DNA of 64,000 nt from Puniceicoccaceae bacterium (GTDB lineage: Bacteria > Verrucomicrobiota > Verrucomicrobiia > Opitutales > JAFGAQ01), in assembly GCA_028285755.1 (NCBI GenBank), contig JANQOQ010000006.1:186001-250000 (forward strand). Reading direction: 5' to 3'. Each line of letters begins with the position of its first letter. Position 1 is the stretch's first letter. The notes beneath the pieces are model-generated. The model was not told where the DNA came from and made no database searches. It worked only from the letters and a program-made list of their open reading frames with translations. This document shows, piece by piece, positions 16,230 through 25,279 of this stretch. A program made the translations under genes and the position numbers.

Positions 16230-17156
16230 TTAAAACTCGCTGACCACTTCTACGAAATCATCGATAATCGCCGCTCCATCGAGATCGCGGACAACCGTAA
16301 TCATTCTCGAGGTGTTATCCGGGGGAGTTTGCACCTCGATCATCTCCACGGTATCGGGATCCGTCATGGCTTGCAACGGGCCTAAATCCCAGATGGTGCG
16401 ATTCGGGTAGGAGCCATCCAGATGGTGCTTCCAACGCTCATAAATAAATTTGCCGGCATCCGTGCCGCTGAATGAATCCCGAACCACATGATAGTTGATC
16501 TGAAGTTGGATCGCGACATTGTTGGGCACCACGATCATTTCCAGCTCCGCAGCATCGAGCGCGACGTTTAGTGCATGGGGATCCATAATGCAGTTGAAGG
16601 TAGTCTTGTGCCAGATTTCCTTCTCAAAATCATAACGCATTCCCAGATAATAAAGCCGAATATTCGGTGCAATTTCCGGTGCAATCAAAAGCGCCGAAGC
16701 GACATTCGTAAGTGCTCCCAGCGCCAGCACGTTCAACTTGTTTTCAGGTGAAAAATCCTTCGAAGTTTCAATAATATTATAGGCAGCCGCACTGTGCTGG
16801 GCTACATCCTGACCCCAGTCATGGAGGCGGTCCCGGCTGCCGCGGGGCAGGGGGATGTCTTTCCGATCGTAGAGCGCCATGAGCCGGCGATTCACACGAT
16901 GACTTTGCTCCTGCGTATTTTCGACCGCCCAATGGCTGGCCTGCCACTGTGTGGAATTCAACGCGAGGATATCAAGTCTCGGATCAACAATGGCTCTTGC
17001 AAGCGCATACACATCATCCACTTCGTTTGCAGTATCCGCATCAATGATCACGGGAATTTTCTCGGCGACTGCTGATGCATGAATAATCAAAAATGCGACA
17101 AAGCACAACAGAGATTGCTTAACTGGATTTTTCGGGGCTTTAGCTAGGTAACTCAT
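16230..17156 (-). CDS. Inosine-uridine preferring nucleoside hydrolase-family protein, exported
   Basis: The protein is 308 aa from ATG 17156; a longer frame from a TTG at 17255 adds 33 residues without signal character. The N-terminus MSYLAKAPKNPVKQ, then LLCFVAFLIIHASAVA, is a signal peptide. The calcium-site signature reads IIDADTANEVDDVYAL (Asp39, Asp41, Asp47, Asp48), close to the family DTDxxxDD pattern. A second acidic site reads FNCIMDPHALNVALDAAE, as in the family. The enzyme would cleave the N-glycosidic bond of a nucleoside or a similar glycoside in the periplasm. Many polysaccharide loci carry such proteins with unproven substrates. It is divergent from the fucosidase operon across about 200 bp in which no operator was recognised. 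Confidence 0.88.
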   Translation of the reverse strand: MSYLAKAPKNPVKQSLLCFVAFLIIHASAVAEKIPVIIDADTANEVDDVYALARAIVDPRLDILALNSTQWQASHWAVENTQEQSHRVNRRLMALYDRKDIPLPRGSRDRLHDWGQDVAQHSAAAYNIIETSKDFSPENKLNVLALGALTNVASALLIAPEIAPNIRLYYLGMRYDFEKEIWHKTTFNCIMDPHALNVALDAAELEMIVVPNNVAIQLQINYHVVRDSFSGTDAGKFIYERWKHHLDGSYPNRTIWDLGPLQAMTDPDTVEMIEVQTPPDNTSRMITVVRDLDGAAIIDDFVEVVSEF

Positions 17157-17356
17157 TTTAAAGAAGATTAAAATTAAGGGTGTATAATTCAAGTTTTTGG
17201 ATATAAAACACCTGCCTGACAGATTCAAGACTCGATGATCTACAGGATAATCCAAGAAACTTTATCCCAATTAAAGCAGGTTAACTACATGGGATATCAA
17301 TATATTAGAGCAGTTTTAGGTTTTGGGCGTTGGTGACGATGAAATAGGCTATTTCC

Positions 17357-18883
17357 ATGCGTAAATTATCTACATATTCAATCGTTGCTCTGCTTACTCT
17401 ATTTTCTCTCACAAACACTTTAACTGCCGGGAAATATGAGGCCAATTGGGAATCCCTCGGCGAATACGAAATCCCCGAGTGGTTTACCGATGCCAAGCTG
17501 GGCATATTCATCCACTGGGGTGTATACAGCGTACCTGCTTACCGCTCCGAATGGTACCCCCGCATGATGTATCTCGACAAGAAGGTCTGGAGCGCACAGG
17601 GCAATATCCAAACCAAAGATGGCCGGGCACCCGATAAGCCCGTTACGCATGTCCATGAGCACCATGTCACTACCTATGGCCCCCTGGATGAATTTGGCTA
17701 CAAGAACTTTATCCCGATGTTCAAGGCTGAAAATTTCGACGCGGCAGAGTGGGTGAGCCTGTTCAAAAAAGCGGGCGCCAAATACGTCGTCCCCGTTGCC
17801 GAGCACCACGATGGCTTTGCCATGTATGATTCCAACATTACACGCTGGGACAGTGTAAACATGGGTCCCAAGCGCGACATTCTTGGCGAAATCAGCGAGG
17901 AAGCCAAAAAACAGGGCCTCTACCTTGGAGCTTCTTCCCACTTTGCCTTCAATTGGTCCTACTATAACAAGAAGCACGGCTGGGACACTGCTGACCCCAA
18001 ATACTCAGACCTCTACGGATGGAACAACAACCCCCTCGAATGGGTGGATGATGACTTCCTGGAGCTCTGGTGGGCGCGCACCAAGGATATCATAGACAAC
18101 TACGAGCCGGACATTCTGTGGTTTGACTTCTTCATCGATAAGCCCGAATTCGTCCCTTACCACCCAAAACTGGCAGCCTACTACTACAACAAAGGCGAAG
18201 AGTGGGGCAAGGAAGTCGTCCTGCAGACCAAGAATTTTCACGACTTCAAGTCTTATCCTGAAGGCACCCACGTATGGGACCTTGAGCGGGGCAAACTCAC
18301 CGATATATACGAATATACCTGGCAGACGGATACCTCCATCGGGGCAAATTCCTGGGGATACGTTACCAACTGGATTTCCAAGACGCCGAACCGCATCGTT
18401 GATAACCTGATCGATATCGTCAGTAAAAACGGGTGCCTGCTCCTCAACGTAGGCCCCAAGGCGGATGGCACCATCCCTGATGACCAAAAAGAAGTGCTTC
18501 TGGAGCTGGGCAAGTGGCTGGACGTTAATGGCGAGGCCATCTACGAAAGCCGCCCGTGGAAACGATTTGGGGAAGGCCCCACAGAACAGGCAGAAGGCCA
18601 CCATTCCGAAGCGCGCAATGCAGACCTCACCTCAAAGGACAAACGCTTTACAACCCGTGACGGCAATATCTACGCAATCATCATGGACTGGCCGGAAGAT
18701 GGAACCGTAAATATCCAGTCATTCGGCAAAGAATCCGGATACGTGGGCGAGATCGAATCCGTTGCACTGCTCGGTTACGATGAAGCGCTTTCCTGGGGGC
18801 AAACCGACTCTGCGCTGAGAGTCTCTCTGCCGAAGCAAAAACAGGGTGACTATGCGCACACGCTCGTCGTCCGGGAAAAATAG
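17357..18883 (+). CDS. Alpha-L-fucosidase, GH29
   Basis: The 508-aa secreted enzyme has a signal peptide (MRKLSTYSIVALLTLFSLTN, Thr-Ala-Gly region) and a GH29 TIM barrel. Fucose-binding motifs are complete: IHWGVYS (His53), VAEHHDGFAMYDS (His150 and His151 region), and the nucleophile segment PDILWFDFF with Asp257. The usual LLLNVGPKADGTIPDDQ stretch lies before the C-terminal beta domain (about 420-508). It would hydrolyse terminal alpha-L-fucosyl residues with retention. It is the first gene of a four-gene plus-strand run (fucosidase, fucosidase, sulfatase, oxidoreductase) with 24-nt and 4-nt gaps, which points to sulfated fucose-containing glycans. Local codon use is somewhat richer in GC than in the lipocalin-to-glycan genes downstream. 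Confidence 0.95.
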   Translation: MRKLSTYSIVALLTLFSLTNTLTAGKYEANWESLGEYEIPEWFTDAKLGIFIHWGVYSVPAYRSEWYPRMMYLDKKVWSAQGNIQTKDGRAPDKPVTHVHEHHVTTYGPLDEFGYKNFIPMFKAENFDAAEWVSLFKKAGAKYVVPVAEHHDGFAMYDSNITRWDSVNMGPKRDILGEISEEAKKQGLYLGASSHFAFNWSYYNKKHGWDTADPKYSDLYGWNNNPLEWVDDDFLELWWARTKDIIDNYEPDILWFDFFIDKPEFVPYHPKLAAYYYNKGEEWGKEVVLQTKNFHDFKSYPEGTHVWDLERGKLTDIYEYTWQTDTSIGANSWGYVTNWISKTPNRIVDNLIDIVSKNGCLLLNVGPKADGTIPDDQKEVLLELGKWLDVNGEAIYESRPWKRFGEGPTEQAEGHHSEARNADLTSKDKRFTTRDGNIYAIIMDWPEDGTVNIQSFGKESGYVGEIESVALLGYDEALSWGQTDSALRVSLPKQKQGDYAHTLVVREK

Positions 18884-18907
18884 GTTAAGCGCACAGAGAA
18901 GCTTATC

Positions 18908-20404
18908 ATGAAACCCTTCTGGCTGCACCTCAAAGTCATCCCACTTTTCTTAGCGGGGCTCACCCATGCGGATGAGCCCTACAAAGCGGATTGGGATTCC
19001 CTGAGAGCTTACACCTGCCCGGAATGGTTTCAGGATGCAAAGTTCGGCATCTACGCACACTGGGGGGTATACTCAGCCGCTCTTGGTAGTAGAAATACCG
19101 ACTGGTATGGCCGCAATATGTACGAAAAGGGTCACCCGAATCATGAGTTTCACACAAAGACCTATGGAGATGTCTCAGCGTTCGGCTATAAGGATTTGAT
19201 CCCGCTCTTCACCGCAGAAAAATTTGATGCCGAAGAGTGGGCGGACCTTTACGTGGAAGCCGGTGCCCGTTTTGCAGGGCCGGTTGCCGAGCATGCGGAT
19301 GGCTTCTCCATGTGGGACTCGAAGGTCAATCCCTGGAACAGTGTGGACATGGGCCCACGACGCAATGTCGTTGCAGAAATGGAAAAAGCCATACGCAAAC
19401 GCGGTCTCAAATACCTGACCAGTTTTCATCATCAGTGGCTCTGGGGTTGGTTCCCCACCTGGGATGAATCCACGGACGCCAGCGATCCGGAATACGCTTC
19501 GCTGTACGGTCCTAAATACCCGCCAACTGCACGAAGAATCGAAGTAGAGGGTAGGGGTGAGGCCAACATGTATGCGGACCCGCTGCCCAGTAACGCGTTT
19601 AACCAGGCCTGGCTGGAAAAAGTAAAGGAAGTCGTCAGTGAATACTCTCCGGATCTGCTTTGGTTTGATAACCGCATGCAGCTGTTGCCCGAGGAAATCC
19701 GCACCGAAATGGCCGCCTTCTATTACAATCATTCGCTCTCTCAGGGCATAGAACCGGTACTCACCTACAAGCGCCCGGACATGAAGCTGGGAACCGCCAC
19801 CATCGATCTCGAACGCGCCCGCATGCCCGATATTTACCCCGAGCCCTGGCTGACGGATACCTCAGTATCTCGCTCTTCCTGGTCCTATGCGACCGATCTG
19901 GAGTACTACACCACCAACCGCATCATCGATGACCTGGTGGATATCGTCAGCAAGAACGGCTGTATGCTGCTCAATATCGCACCGCATCCGGATGGCACTA
20001 TACCCGAAATCCAAAAAAGGAAGCTTCGGGAAATCGGTAAATGGCTGCGACTCAATGGCGAGGCCATCTATGGAAGCCGCCCCTGGTTAATCTACGGAGA
20101 AGGCTCCAGCGTAACGCCCACCGGGCACCTGGCCGACCTGAAATTCATCGGTTACAGCCCGGATGATATTCGCTTTACCACAAAGGGCGAACAGCTCTAT
20201 GCGATCGCGTTGGATTGGCCGGAAACCGGAGTGCTTGAAATAAACAGCCTCAGTGACTCTAAATATTCAACTGCGATCAGAGGCATTGAGCTCATCGGGC
20301 ATAAGGAGCCTCTCAACTGGGTTAAGACGGTAGACACACTCAAAGTGTATTTACCTGAGATCAAGCCCGGTAATCACGCATTTGTATTCAGAATTCTACG
20401 ATAG
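18908..20404 (+). CDS. Alpha-L-fucosidase-like protein, GH29, altered active-site motif
   Basis: The 498-aa secreted GH29 paralogue has a signal peptide ([20 protein letters not shown]). It keeps [10 protein letters not shown] (His51), the nucleophile segment [10 protein letters not shown] (Asp254) and [16 protein letters not shown]. The pair of His that binds fucose in the family (HHDGF) is here [11 protein letters not shown], so the second His is Ala130. That suggests altered sugar specificity, such as a substituted fucose or galactose, rather than loss of function, because the rest of the barrel is well kept. It lies 24 nt after the first fucosidase and 4 nt before a sulfatase, so the set may act in sequence on one glycan. 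Confidence 0.92.
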   Translation: MKPFWLHLKVIPLFLAGLTHADEPYKADWDSLRAYTCPEWFQDAKFGIYAHWGVYSAALGSRNTDWYGRNMYEKGHPNHEFHTKTYGDVSAFGYKDLIPLFTAEKFDAEEWADLYVEAGARFAGPVAEHADGFSMWDSKVNPWNSVDMGPRRNVVAEMEKAIRKRGLKYLTSFHHQWLWGWFPTWDESTDASDPEYASLYGPKYPPTARRIEVEGRGEANMYADPLPSNAFNQAWLEKVKEVVSEYSPDLLWFDNRMQLLPEEIRTEMAAFYYNHSLSQGIEPVLTYKRPDMKLGTATIDLERARMPDIYPEPWLTDTSVSRSSWSYATDLEYYTTNRIIDDLVDIVSKNGCMLLNIAPHPDGTIPEIQKRKLREIGKWLRLNGEAIYGSRPWLIYGEGSSVTPTGHLADLKFIGYSPDDIRFTTKGEQLYAIALDWPETGVLEINSLSDSKYSTAIRGIELIGHKEPLNWVKTVDTLKVYLPEIKPGNHAFVFRILR

Positions 20405-20408
20405 TGTT

Positions 20409-22016
20409 ATGAGATCGATTTCAATTCCCCTGTTCGCTCTGCTCCTGCTTGGTCAGTACTTATTTGCCGAAAAAACCTATAATATGCTCTTCATCATGAC
20501 GGATGATCACGCGGCAAGGGCAGTGGGTGCTTATGAGGGACGGCTCGCATCATTGAACCCAACGCCGGCGCTCGATAAACTGGCATCTCAGGGAATCCTT
20601 TTCTCAAATTGCTTCGTCGCAAACTCTATCTGCACACCCAGTCGTGCGAGCATGCTGACCGGTCAATATTCGCAAACCAATGGCGTACTCGATCTGGATG
20701 GTCGCCTGCCTCAGGATCGTCAGTATTTACCCAAGTTAATGAGAAAACTGGGATATGAGACTGCGCTCATCGGCAAATGGCACCTAAAAACGACGCCTGA
20801 TTTTGACTACTACAAGATCATGTATGAAGCCGGAGGGCAGGGCACTTACTTTGATCCCAAATTCATCGAAACCGGCACCCCCTACATTAGGGAGCGGAAC
20901 GACACCCCCGAAGCCTGGGTCCAGCACGAAGGTCACAGCTCGGATGTGATTACGGACTTAACCTTAGAGTGGCTTAAAGCCAAAAGGAACCCGGACAAAC
21001 CCTTCTTCCTGATGCATCATTACAAGGCACCGCATGATATGTTTGAACACGCGCCCCGATATGATGATTACCTGGCAGATGTGGAAATACCGGAACCGGC
21101 AAGCCTCTTTAAACAACCCGACTTCGGCTCCCCCGGAACGCTTGGACACAACAATGAGCTCTCACACTTCATTGGCACTTCCATTTCATCCAGGCACACT
21201 GTAAGAAACTACATCAACGAATACATCGGCACCGAGCCGCACGAACTCGAGGATACGGAAGCCACCCGTATTGCCTATCAGGAGTATCTGAAACGCTATT
21301 TGCGGTGCGTTAAGGGGGTCGATGATAATCTGGCACGGCTGTTTGCCTACCTGAAGGAAAGCGGACTTTGGGAAAATACGATCATCATCTACACTTCGGA
21401 TCAAGGCATGATGCTGGGTGAGCACGATTACATCGATAAACGCTGGATCTACGAACCCTCAATCCACATGCCCTTTATCGTGTATCACCCCGATCTTAAG
21501 GAGCCCGGCCTGAGAAATGATATGATGATCAGCAATGTCGATTTTGCTCCCACTTTGCTGGGACTCGCCGGCGCAGAGACACCCGATTATATGCAGGGGC
21601 GCGACTTTTCAGAATCTATTATAAAAGGCAAAGAATTAGCCGAATGGGATAACTCAGTGTACTATCGCTACTGGATGCATATGATCCACCACGATATACC
21701 CGCACATTTTGGCATACGCACCGAGCGCTACAAACTGATATTCTACTACGGTATCCATTACGATTTGACTCGGATGGGGGGCAGATCGACCTGGGGAACC
21801 GGCTCAAACCGTATTGTCCCGACTCCCGTTTCCTGGGAATTCTATGATTTGGAAAAGGATCCAGAAGAAGTCATCAATCAGTATCAGAACCCGAAATACT
21901 CAGAAATCATAACTGAGCTCAAAGAGCGCCTGAAAGCCAAACGGGAAGCACTGAATGAAACCGATGATGATTACCCGCACATTCAGGCAATCATCGATAT
22001 GTATTGGCATATTTAG
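20409..22016 (+). CDS. S1-family sulfatase, secreted
   Basis: The protein is 535 aa from ATG 20409; an upstream TTG at 20382 lies inside the fucosidase and precedes the signal peptide, so it was rejected. The signal peptide is MRSISIPLFALLLLGQYLFA. The formylglycine motif is CTPSR at residues 75-79 in NSICTPSRASMLTGQYSQTN. Metal ligands lie in IMTDDHAARAVG and in YTSDQGMMLGEHD. The length and the ending with a DLEKDPEEVINQY segment fit the large iduronate/heparan-like sulfatase group often seen beside fucosidases. It starts 4 nt after the second fucosidase stop and is very likely co-translated. It would remove sulfate from fucosyl or linked sugars. Confidence 0.94.
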   Translation: MRSISIPLFALLLLGQYLFAEKTYNMLFIMTDDHAARAVGAYEGRLASLNPTPALDKLASQGILFSNCFVANSICTPSRASMLTGQYSQTNGVLDLDGRLPQDRQYLPKLMRKLGYETALIGKWHLKTTPDFDYYKIMYEAGGQGTYFDPKFIETGTPYIRERNDTPEAWVQHEGHSSDVITDLTLEWLKAKRNPDKPFFLMHHYKAPHDMFEHAPRYDDYLADVEIPEPASLFKQPDFGSPGTLGHNNELSHFIGTSISSRHTVRNYINEYIGTEPHELEDTEATRIAYQEYLKRYLRCVKGVDDNLARLFAYLKESGLWENTIIIYTSDQGMMLGEHDYIDKRWIYEPSIHMPFIVYHPDLKEPGLRNDMMISNVDFAPTLLGLAGAETPDYMQGRDFSESIIKGKELAEWDNSVYYRYWMHMIHHDIPAHFGIRTERYKLIFYYGIHYDLTRMGGRSTWGTGSNRIVPTPVSWEFYDLEKDPEEVINQYQNPKYSEIITELKERLKAKREALNETDDDYPHIQAIIDMYWHI

Positions 22017-22132
22017 TGACATTGAACGGTTCGATATTTTCTTAGGACTAAAATTATTGTATTATATATTGGTGGAGCATCTAATGAACCGCGTCTCAGT
22101 TAAATAAGACTATCAATAAAGGAAAAACCCAA

Positions 22133-23512
22133 ATGAACCGAAGAGAATTTACAAAGAATATAGCCGCAGGCACCCTGGGTGCCGTTGCTATACCCCAATT
22201 CGCCATTGGCAGCAGTGGACCCTCTGCCAATAGCCGCATAAACGTAGCGCTTATTGGTTCGGGTAATATTGGCACTCAGGCATATCGGGGCACTTTGGGA
22301 GAAAACTGGGTAGCCATCTGTGACGCAGACGAAGGGCTAGGTCGAGAAGGCATGGCAAAACACGAAGCCTCGCAGAATACTCCATTTTTTACCGATTTTC
22401 GCAAGATGTTCGACAAAATGGCAGACCAGATCGATGCCGTCTGTGTATCGACCCCGGATCATACCCACTTTGCCGCTACTATGTGGGCGCTTGAACATGG
22501 CAAACATGTGATTACCCAAAAACCGCTCACACACACAATCGCCCAAAGCCGGGCACTTCGCAAAGCCGCTGAGGAGAAAGGAGTGGTCACCAACATGGCG
22601 AATCAGGGACACACCTATAACGGTATACGTCAGATCCGGGAATGGCTGGAGGCTGATCTCATCGGAGACGTATATGAGGTACATTCGGTTGAAGGAGGAC
22701 CCAACTGGGAAAGCAAGTATTTTCACAAACCCGAAGAATACCCGCTGAGCCCTGCTTATAAGCCATTCTATATTGACTGGCAAAGCTGGATCGGACCCGC
22801 AAAAGAAATCGTCTACAACCCGGCCTTGCACCCACTTACCTGGCGTAATTTCTGGGATTACGGCACCGGCATGCTGGGGGATTGGTTCTGCCACACCTGC
22901 GATGGCGCCGTCTGGACCCTCGATCTCTACGAACCGGAATATGTCGAGCTCATCACCAAGGGGGGCGATAACGGTGAAGCCATTATACCGGATCGATCCA
23001 TCGTGAAATGGCATTTCCCCGCACGCGGAAATAAGGCCCCCTGTGACCTTTATTGGTATGATGGAGGCATGCGCCCGGGGAATGAGCCCGTTGATAAATG
23101 GGGGTGGGGCAGATTACCCATTCGCGGCAGCTATTTCTATGGCGAGAAGAATACACTTTTCCTCGACGAACGCTCGAATAACCCCAAACTGATCAGCCGT
23201 GAGGATATGATTGATTTCCGCAACTCAGGATACCCGGCTGAAAAGTATCCACGGGTACCTCAGGATCTACAACAACCCTTTAAGGAATGGGTTGCAGCGA
23301 TTAAAGGGGACCAGGCGACTCCGGGATCCGAATTTGGTTATGCTTCTAAGCTTACTGAAGTTGCGCTGCTCGGGGTGCTTGCACAACGCTTCGGGGGTAG
23401 AATTGAGTGGGACGCCAGGAATATGAAGATTACCAATCGACCGGAGCTCAACCAATACCTGCAGGACAATCCACGCAAGGGTTGGGAAGTCGGAGCGAAA
23501 TACCTGGCATAG
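22133..23512 (+). CDS. Gfo/Idh/MocA-family oxidoreductase with Tat signal
   Basis: The 459-aa protein starts with a twin-arginine signal (MNRREFTKNIAAGTLGAVAI), then a Rossmann fold with INVALIGSGNIGTQAYRG (about 36-53). The catalytic-type motif usually EKP reads TQKPLTHT. The C-terminal beta-sheet domain holds WRNFWDYGTGMLGDWFCHTC, typical of the long, exported members in Planctomycetes and Verrucomicrobia. Members use NAD(P) to oxidise or reduce sugars; some act as glycosidases through a redox step (GH109-like). AAAGGAAAAACCC just before the ATG gives a ribosome site. It ends the fucosidase-sulfatase run after a 116-bp gap. The exact sugar is unknown. Confidence 0.9.
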   Translation: MNRREFTKNIAAGTLGAVAIPQFAIGSSGPSANSRINVALIGSGNIGTQAYRGTLGENWVAICDADEGLGREGMAKHEASQNTPFFTDFRKMFDKMADQIDAVCVSTPDHTHFAATMWALEHGKHVITQKPLTHTIAQSRALRKAAEEKGVVTNMANQGHTYNGIRQIREWLEADLIGDVYEVHSVEGGPNWESKYFHKPEEYPLSPAYKPFYIDWQSWIGPAKEIVYNPALHPLTWRNFWDYGTGMLGDWFCHTCDGAVWTLDLYEPEYVELITKGGDNGEAIIPDRSIVKWHFPARGNKAPCDLYWYDGGMRPGNEPVDKWGWGRLPIRGSYFYGEKNTLFLDERSNNPKLISREDMIDFRNSGYPAEKYPRVPQDLQQPFKEWVAAIKGDQATPGSEFGYASKLTEVALLGVLAQRFGGRIEWDARNMKITNRPELNQYLQDNPRKGWEVGAKYLA

Positions 23513-23569
23513 TTTCTCAATTTCTAGGGTTTACGTCCTCACAAATATATGATTATCCCTATTGGCTAA

Positions 23570-24208
23570 ATGCCCGGGGATAAATCTACACAGAGCACAC
23601 CATTGATTCTGGTTTTTTTAAAAAGCCCGGTCGTTGGCAGTGTTAAAACCCGTCTCGCCAAATCCATTGGCGCCGAAAAAGCAACTGAGGTCTACCGGGT
23701 TTTGGTTGAACGTCAGTTGCAGCAACTGCCCAATGATTGGAAGATACACATATACTTCACTCCTGAGGAAGATGAAACCTTCTTTAGAGAGTGGCTGGGC
23801 AATCAACACACTTATAAAAATCAGGCTACAGGAAACCTGGGCGATCGTTTAAAGGCCGCTTTTCAGGAGGGCTTTCGTGATGGTTTCTCACAGATCTTTG
23901 CGATTGGGGGTGATTGCCCGTACTTAACCAAGGATTACTTTCGGGAGGCACACAATAAGCTCAACCGGAACCACGCTGTCCTCGGGCCTGCGCAAGATGG
24001 CGGCTACTACCTTTTAGGGCTCACCCATATGGATCTCGACCCCCTATTTGATGATATACCCTGGGGTGGCCCCGAAGTCGCCATGATTACCCGTCAAAGG
24101 CTCCTTATGCAAGAGCACATCTATGAGGAATTGCCCATACTTGAAGACGTGGACGATCTCGAAAGTTGGCAGCGTGCTCAGGATTATCTGAATCAGTTGA
24201 GCAGTTGA
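23570..24208 (+). CDS. TIGR04282-family (DUF2064, CofC-like) nucleotidyl/glycosyl transferase
   Basis: The 212-aa protein matches the family first named rSAM/selenodomain-associated transferase 1 and now annotated as arsenosugar-biosynthesis glycosyltransferase TIGR04282. Seen: the start LVFLKSPVVGSVKTRLAKSI (basic nucleotide-binding loop), GNLGDRLKAAFQEGF, the metal-binding IGGDCPYLT, and the product-binding GPAQDGGYYLLGL and IPWGGPEV. The family shares the GT-A fold with CofC. Its reaction has not been shown biochemically, as far as I know. It is convergent with a kinase-like gene and overlaps it by 16 nt. The other family partner, TIGR04283, is fused to a gene 1.1 kb away. Confidence 0.9.
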   Translation: MPGDKSTQSTPLILVFLKSPVVGSVKTRLAKSIGAEKATEVYRVLVERQLQQLPNDWKIHIYFTPEEDETFFREWLGNQHTYKNQATGNLGDRLKAAFQEGFRDGFSQIFAIGGDCPYLTKDYFREAHNKLNRNHAVLGPAQDGGYYLLGLTHMDLDPLFDDIPWGGPEVAMITRQRLLMQEHIYEELPILEDVDDLESWQRAQDYLNQLSS

Positions 24209-25266
24209 GCATAGCTTTCGAGCGCCGGTTCCAAGCGATTCGCAACCAACTCCTTGGATATCTCCAGCAGAGGACCCTTTATCTCCATTCCATAGTTCAA
24301 AGGCAACTGAGCGACCCCAATCAAACGACGCATAATTTCTACACCCCAGAACCCACTGATTTTGTCCAGTTGCTTCGAACGTGTTTTCTCCAGAATCGCT
24401 TCAATCACACTGAGAGGCTGCCTGCTCAGCATCATATGAGCGCTCCAGACCGCCCAGTCAAATTCACTGTGCCCGCAATATGCAAATTCAGGATCTATGA
24501 CGTGCAAGCCCTGATTTGAGAGTAGCCAACTACCGGGGAAAAAGTCCCCCTGCAGCAGAGTTTTATCATTGGATAGATAAACGCTTCCCAGCTCATCCAC
24601 ACGACTTACGTACTCGGAATCGGCAATCAGGACATTCGCTGCTTCTTGCAATCCGGGAGTGATTGCGTCGAGATCAAACCCATTGCTCTCATTGAGAGGG
24701 AACCTGAAGATGTGCTCGTGATTGAGCTCACGCATTGCACGATTCTCGAGCTTCCGCATCTGATCATGATTGAGCTTTATTCCATGCAGATGTCGGAGGT
24801 ACTCGGACAGTTCATCAATATGCTCTAAACTCATCTTAGCACCGGCATAGAGACTCGTGAAATCATTGCTTTCGCCCAGATCTTCAAAAATGAGTGCATA
24901 TGCCTCAAAATTCGCATCGAGCGGTTTGGGCATTCTGGCTGCTATCTCATTGTAGTTGGCAACGATCTGGTAATAATTCGCCTCACTGATCGCCCTTTCG
25001 ATAGGTGCCTCGATCATCGGATACTTCTCCACCCACGGTCGGGACTGCTTTAATACATAGGAATCATCGCCCAGAAATACGCGAAATACTCCATTCATAT
25101 TCCCTTCACCTGCCTTCTCAATACGCGGATTCGATCCCGGATCGATTTCCAATCGATCGGTTATGTAGCTTATCGTTTCCTGAAATGAGCTGCTCGACAA
25201 ATAGGGTACATTCGGAAGGGCCGCTTGAAAACGGGTCTGAGCAGAACAGGTAATATCTTCGGTCAT
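24193..25266 (-). CDS. Phosphotransferase, 5-methylthioribose kinase-like
   Basis: The 357-aa protein has the small-molecule kinase fold (APH/choline kinase clan). It looks most like MtnK: a Gly-rich N-lobe EGNMNGVFRVF, then YVLKQSRPWVEKYP with downstream ERAISEANYYQ, the catalytic loop LLQGDFFPGSWLLS (usual HGDLHTGS, His replaced by Gln), and the metal site VIDPEFAYCGHSEFDWAVW. MtnK phosphorylates 5-methylthioribose at C1. The changed catalytic loop suggests another 5-substituted ribose or sugar. It is the last gene of a five-gene minus-strand run, 13 nt after the GT fusion gene, and overlaps the TIGR04282 gene tail to tail. General annotation as a phosphotransferase is safer than mtnK. Confidence 0.78.
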   Translation of the reverse strand: MTEDITCSAQTRFQAALPNVPYLSSSSFQETISYITDRLEIDPGSNPRIEKAGEGNMNGVFRVFLGDDSYVLKQSRPWVEKYPMIEAPIERAISEANYYQIVANYNEIAARMPKPLDANFEAYALIFEDLGESNDFTSLYAGAKMSLEHIDELSEYLRHLHGIKLNHDQMRKLENRAMRELNHEHIFRFPLNESNGFDLDAITPGLQEAANVLIADSEYVSRVDELGSVYLSNDKTLLQGDFFPGSWLLSNQGLHVIDPEFAYCGHSEFDWAVWSAHMMLSRQPLSVIEAILEKTRSKQLDKISGFWGVEIMRRLIGVAQLPLNYGMEIKGPLLEISKELVANRLEPALESYAQLLN

Positions 25267-25279
25267 CGTAGTTTAGGGT

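Noticed and set aside
17420-17977. Minus-strand frames inside the GH29 genes (also 18005-18604 and 19175-19732)
   Set aside because: They are shadows of strongly supported GH29 genes. They lack homology signals and ribosome sites.
24166-24519. Plus-strand 117-aa frame opposite the kinase-like gene
   Set aside because: It is fully antisense to the kinase gene with catalytic motifs; no domain is visible.
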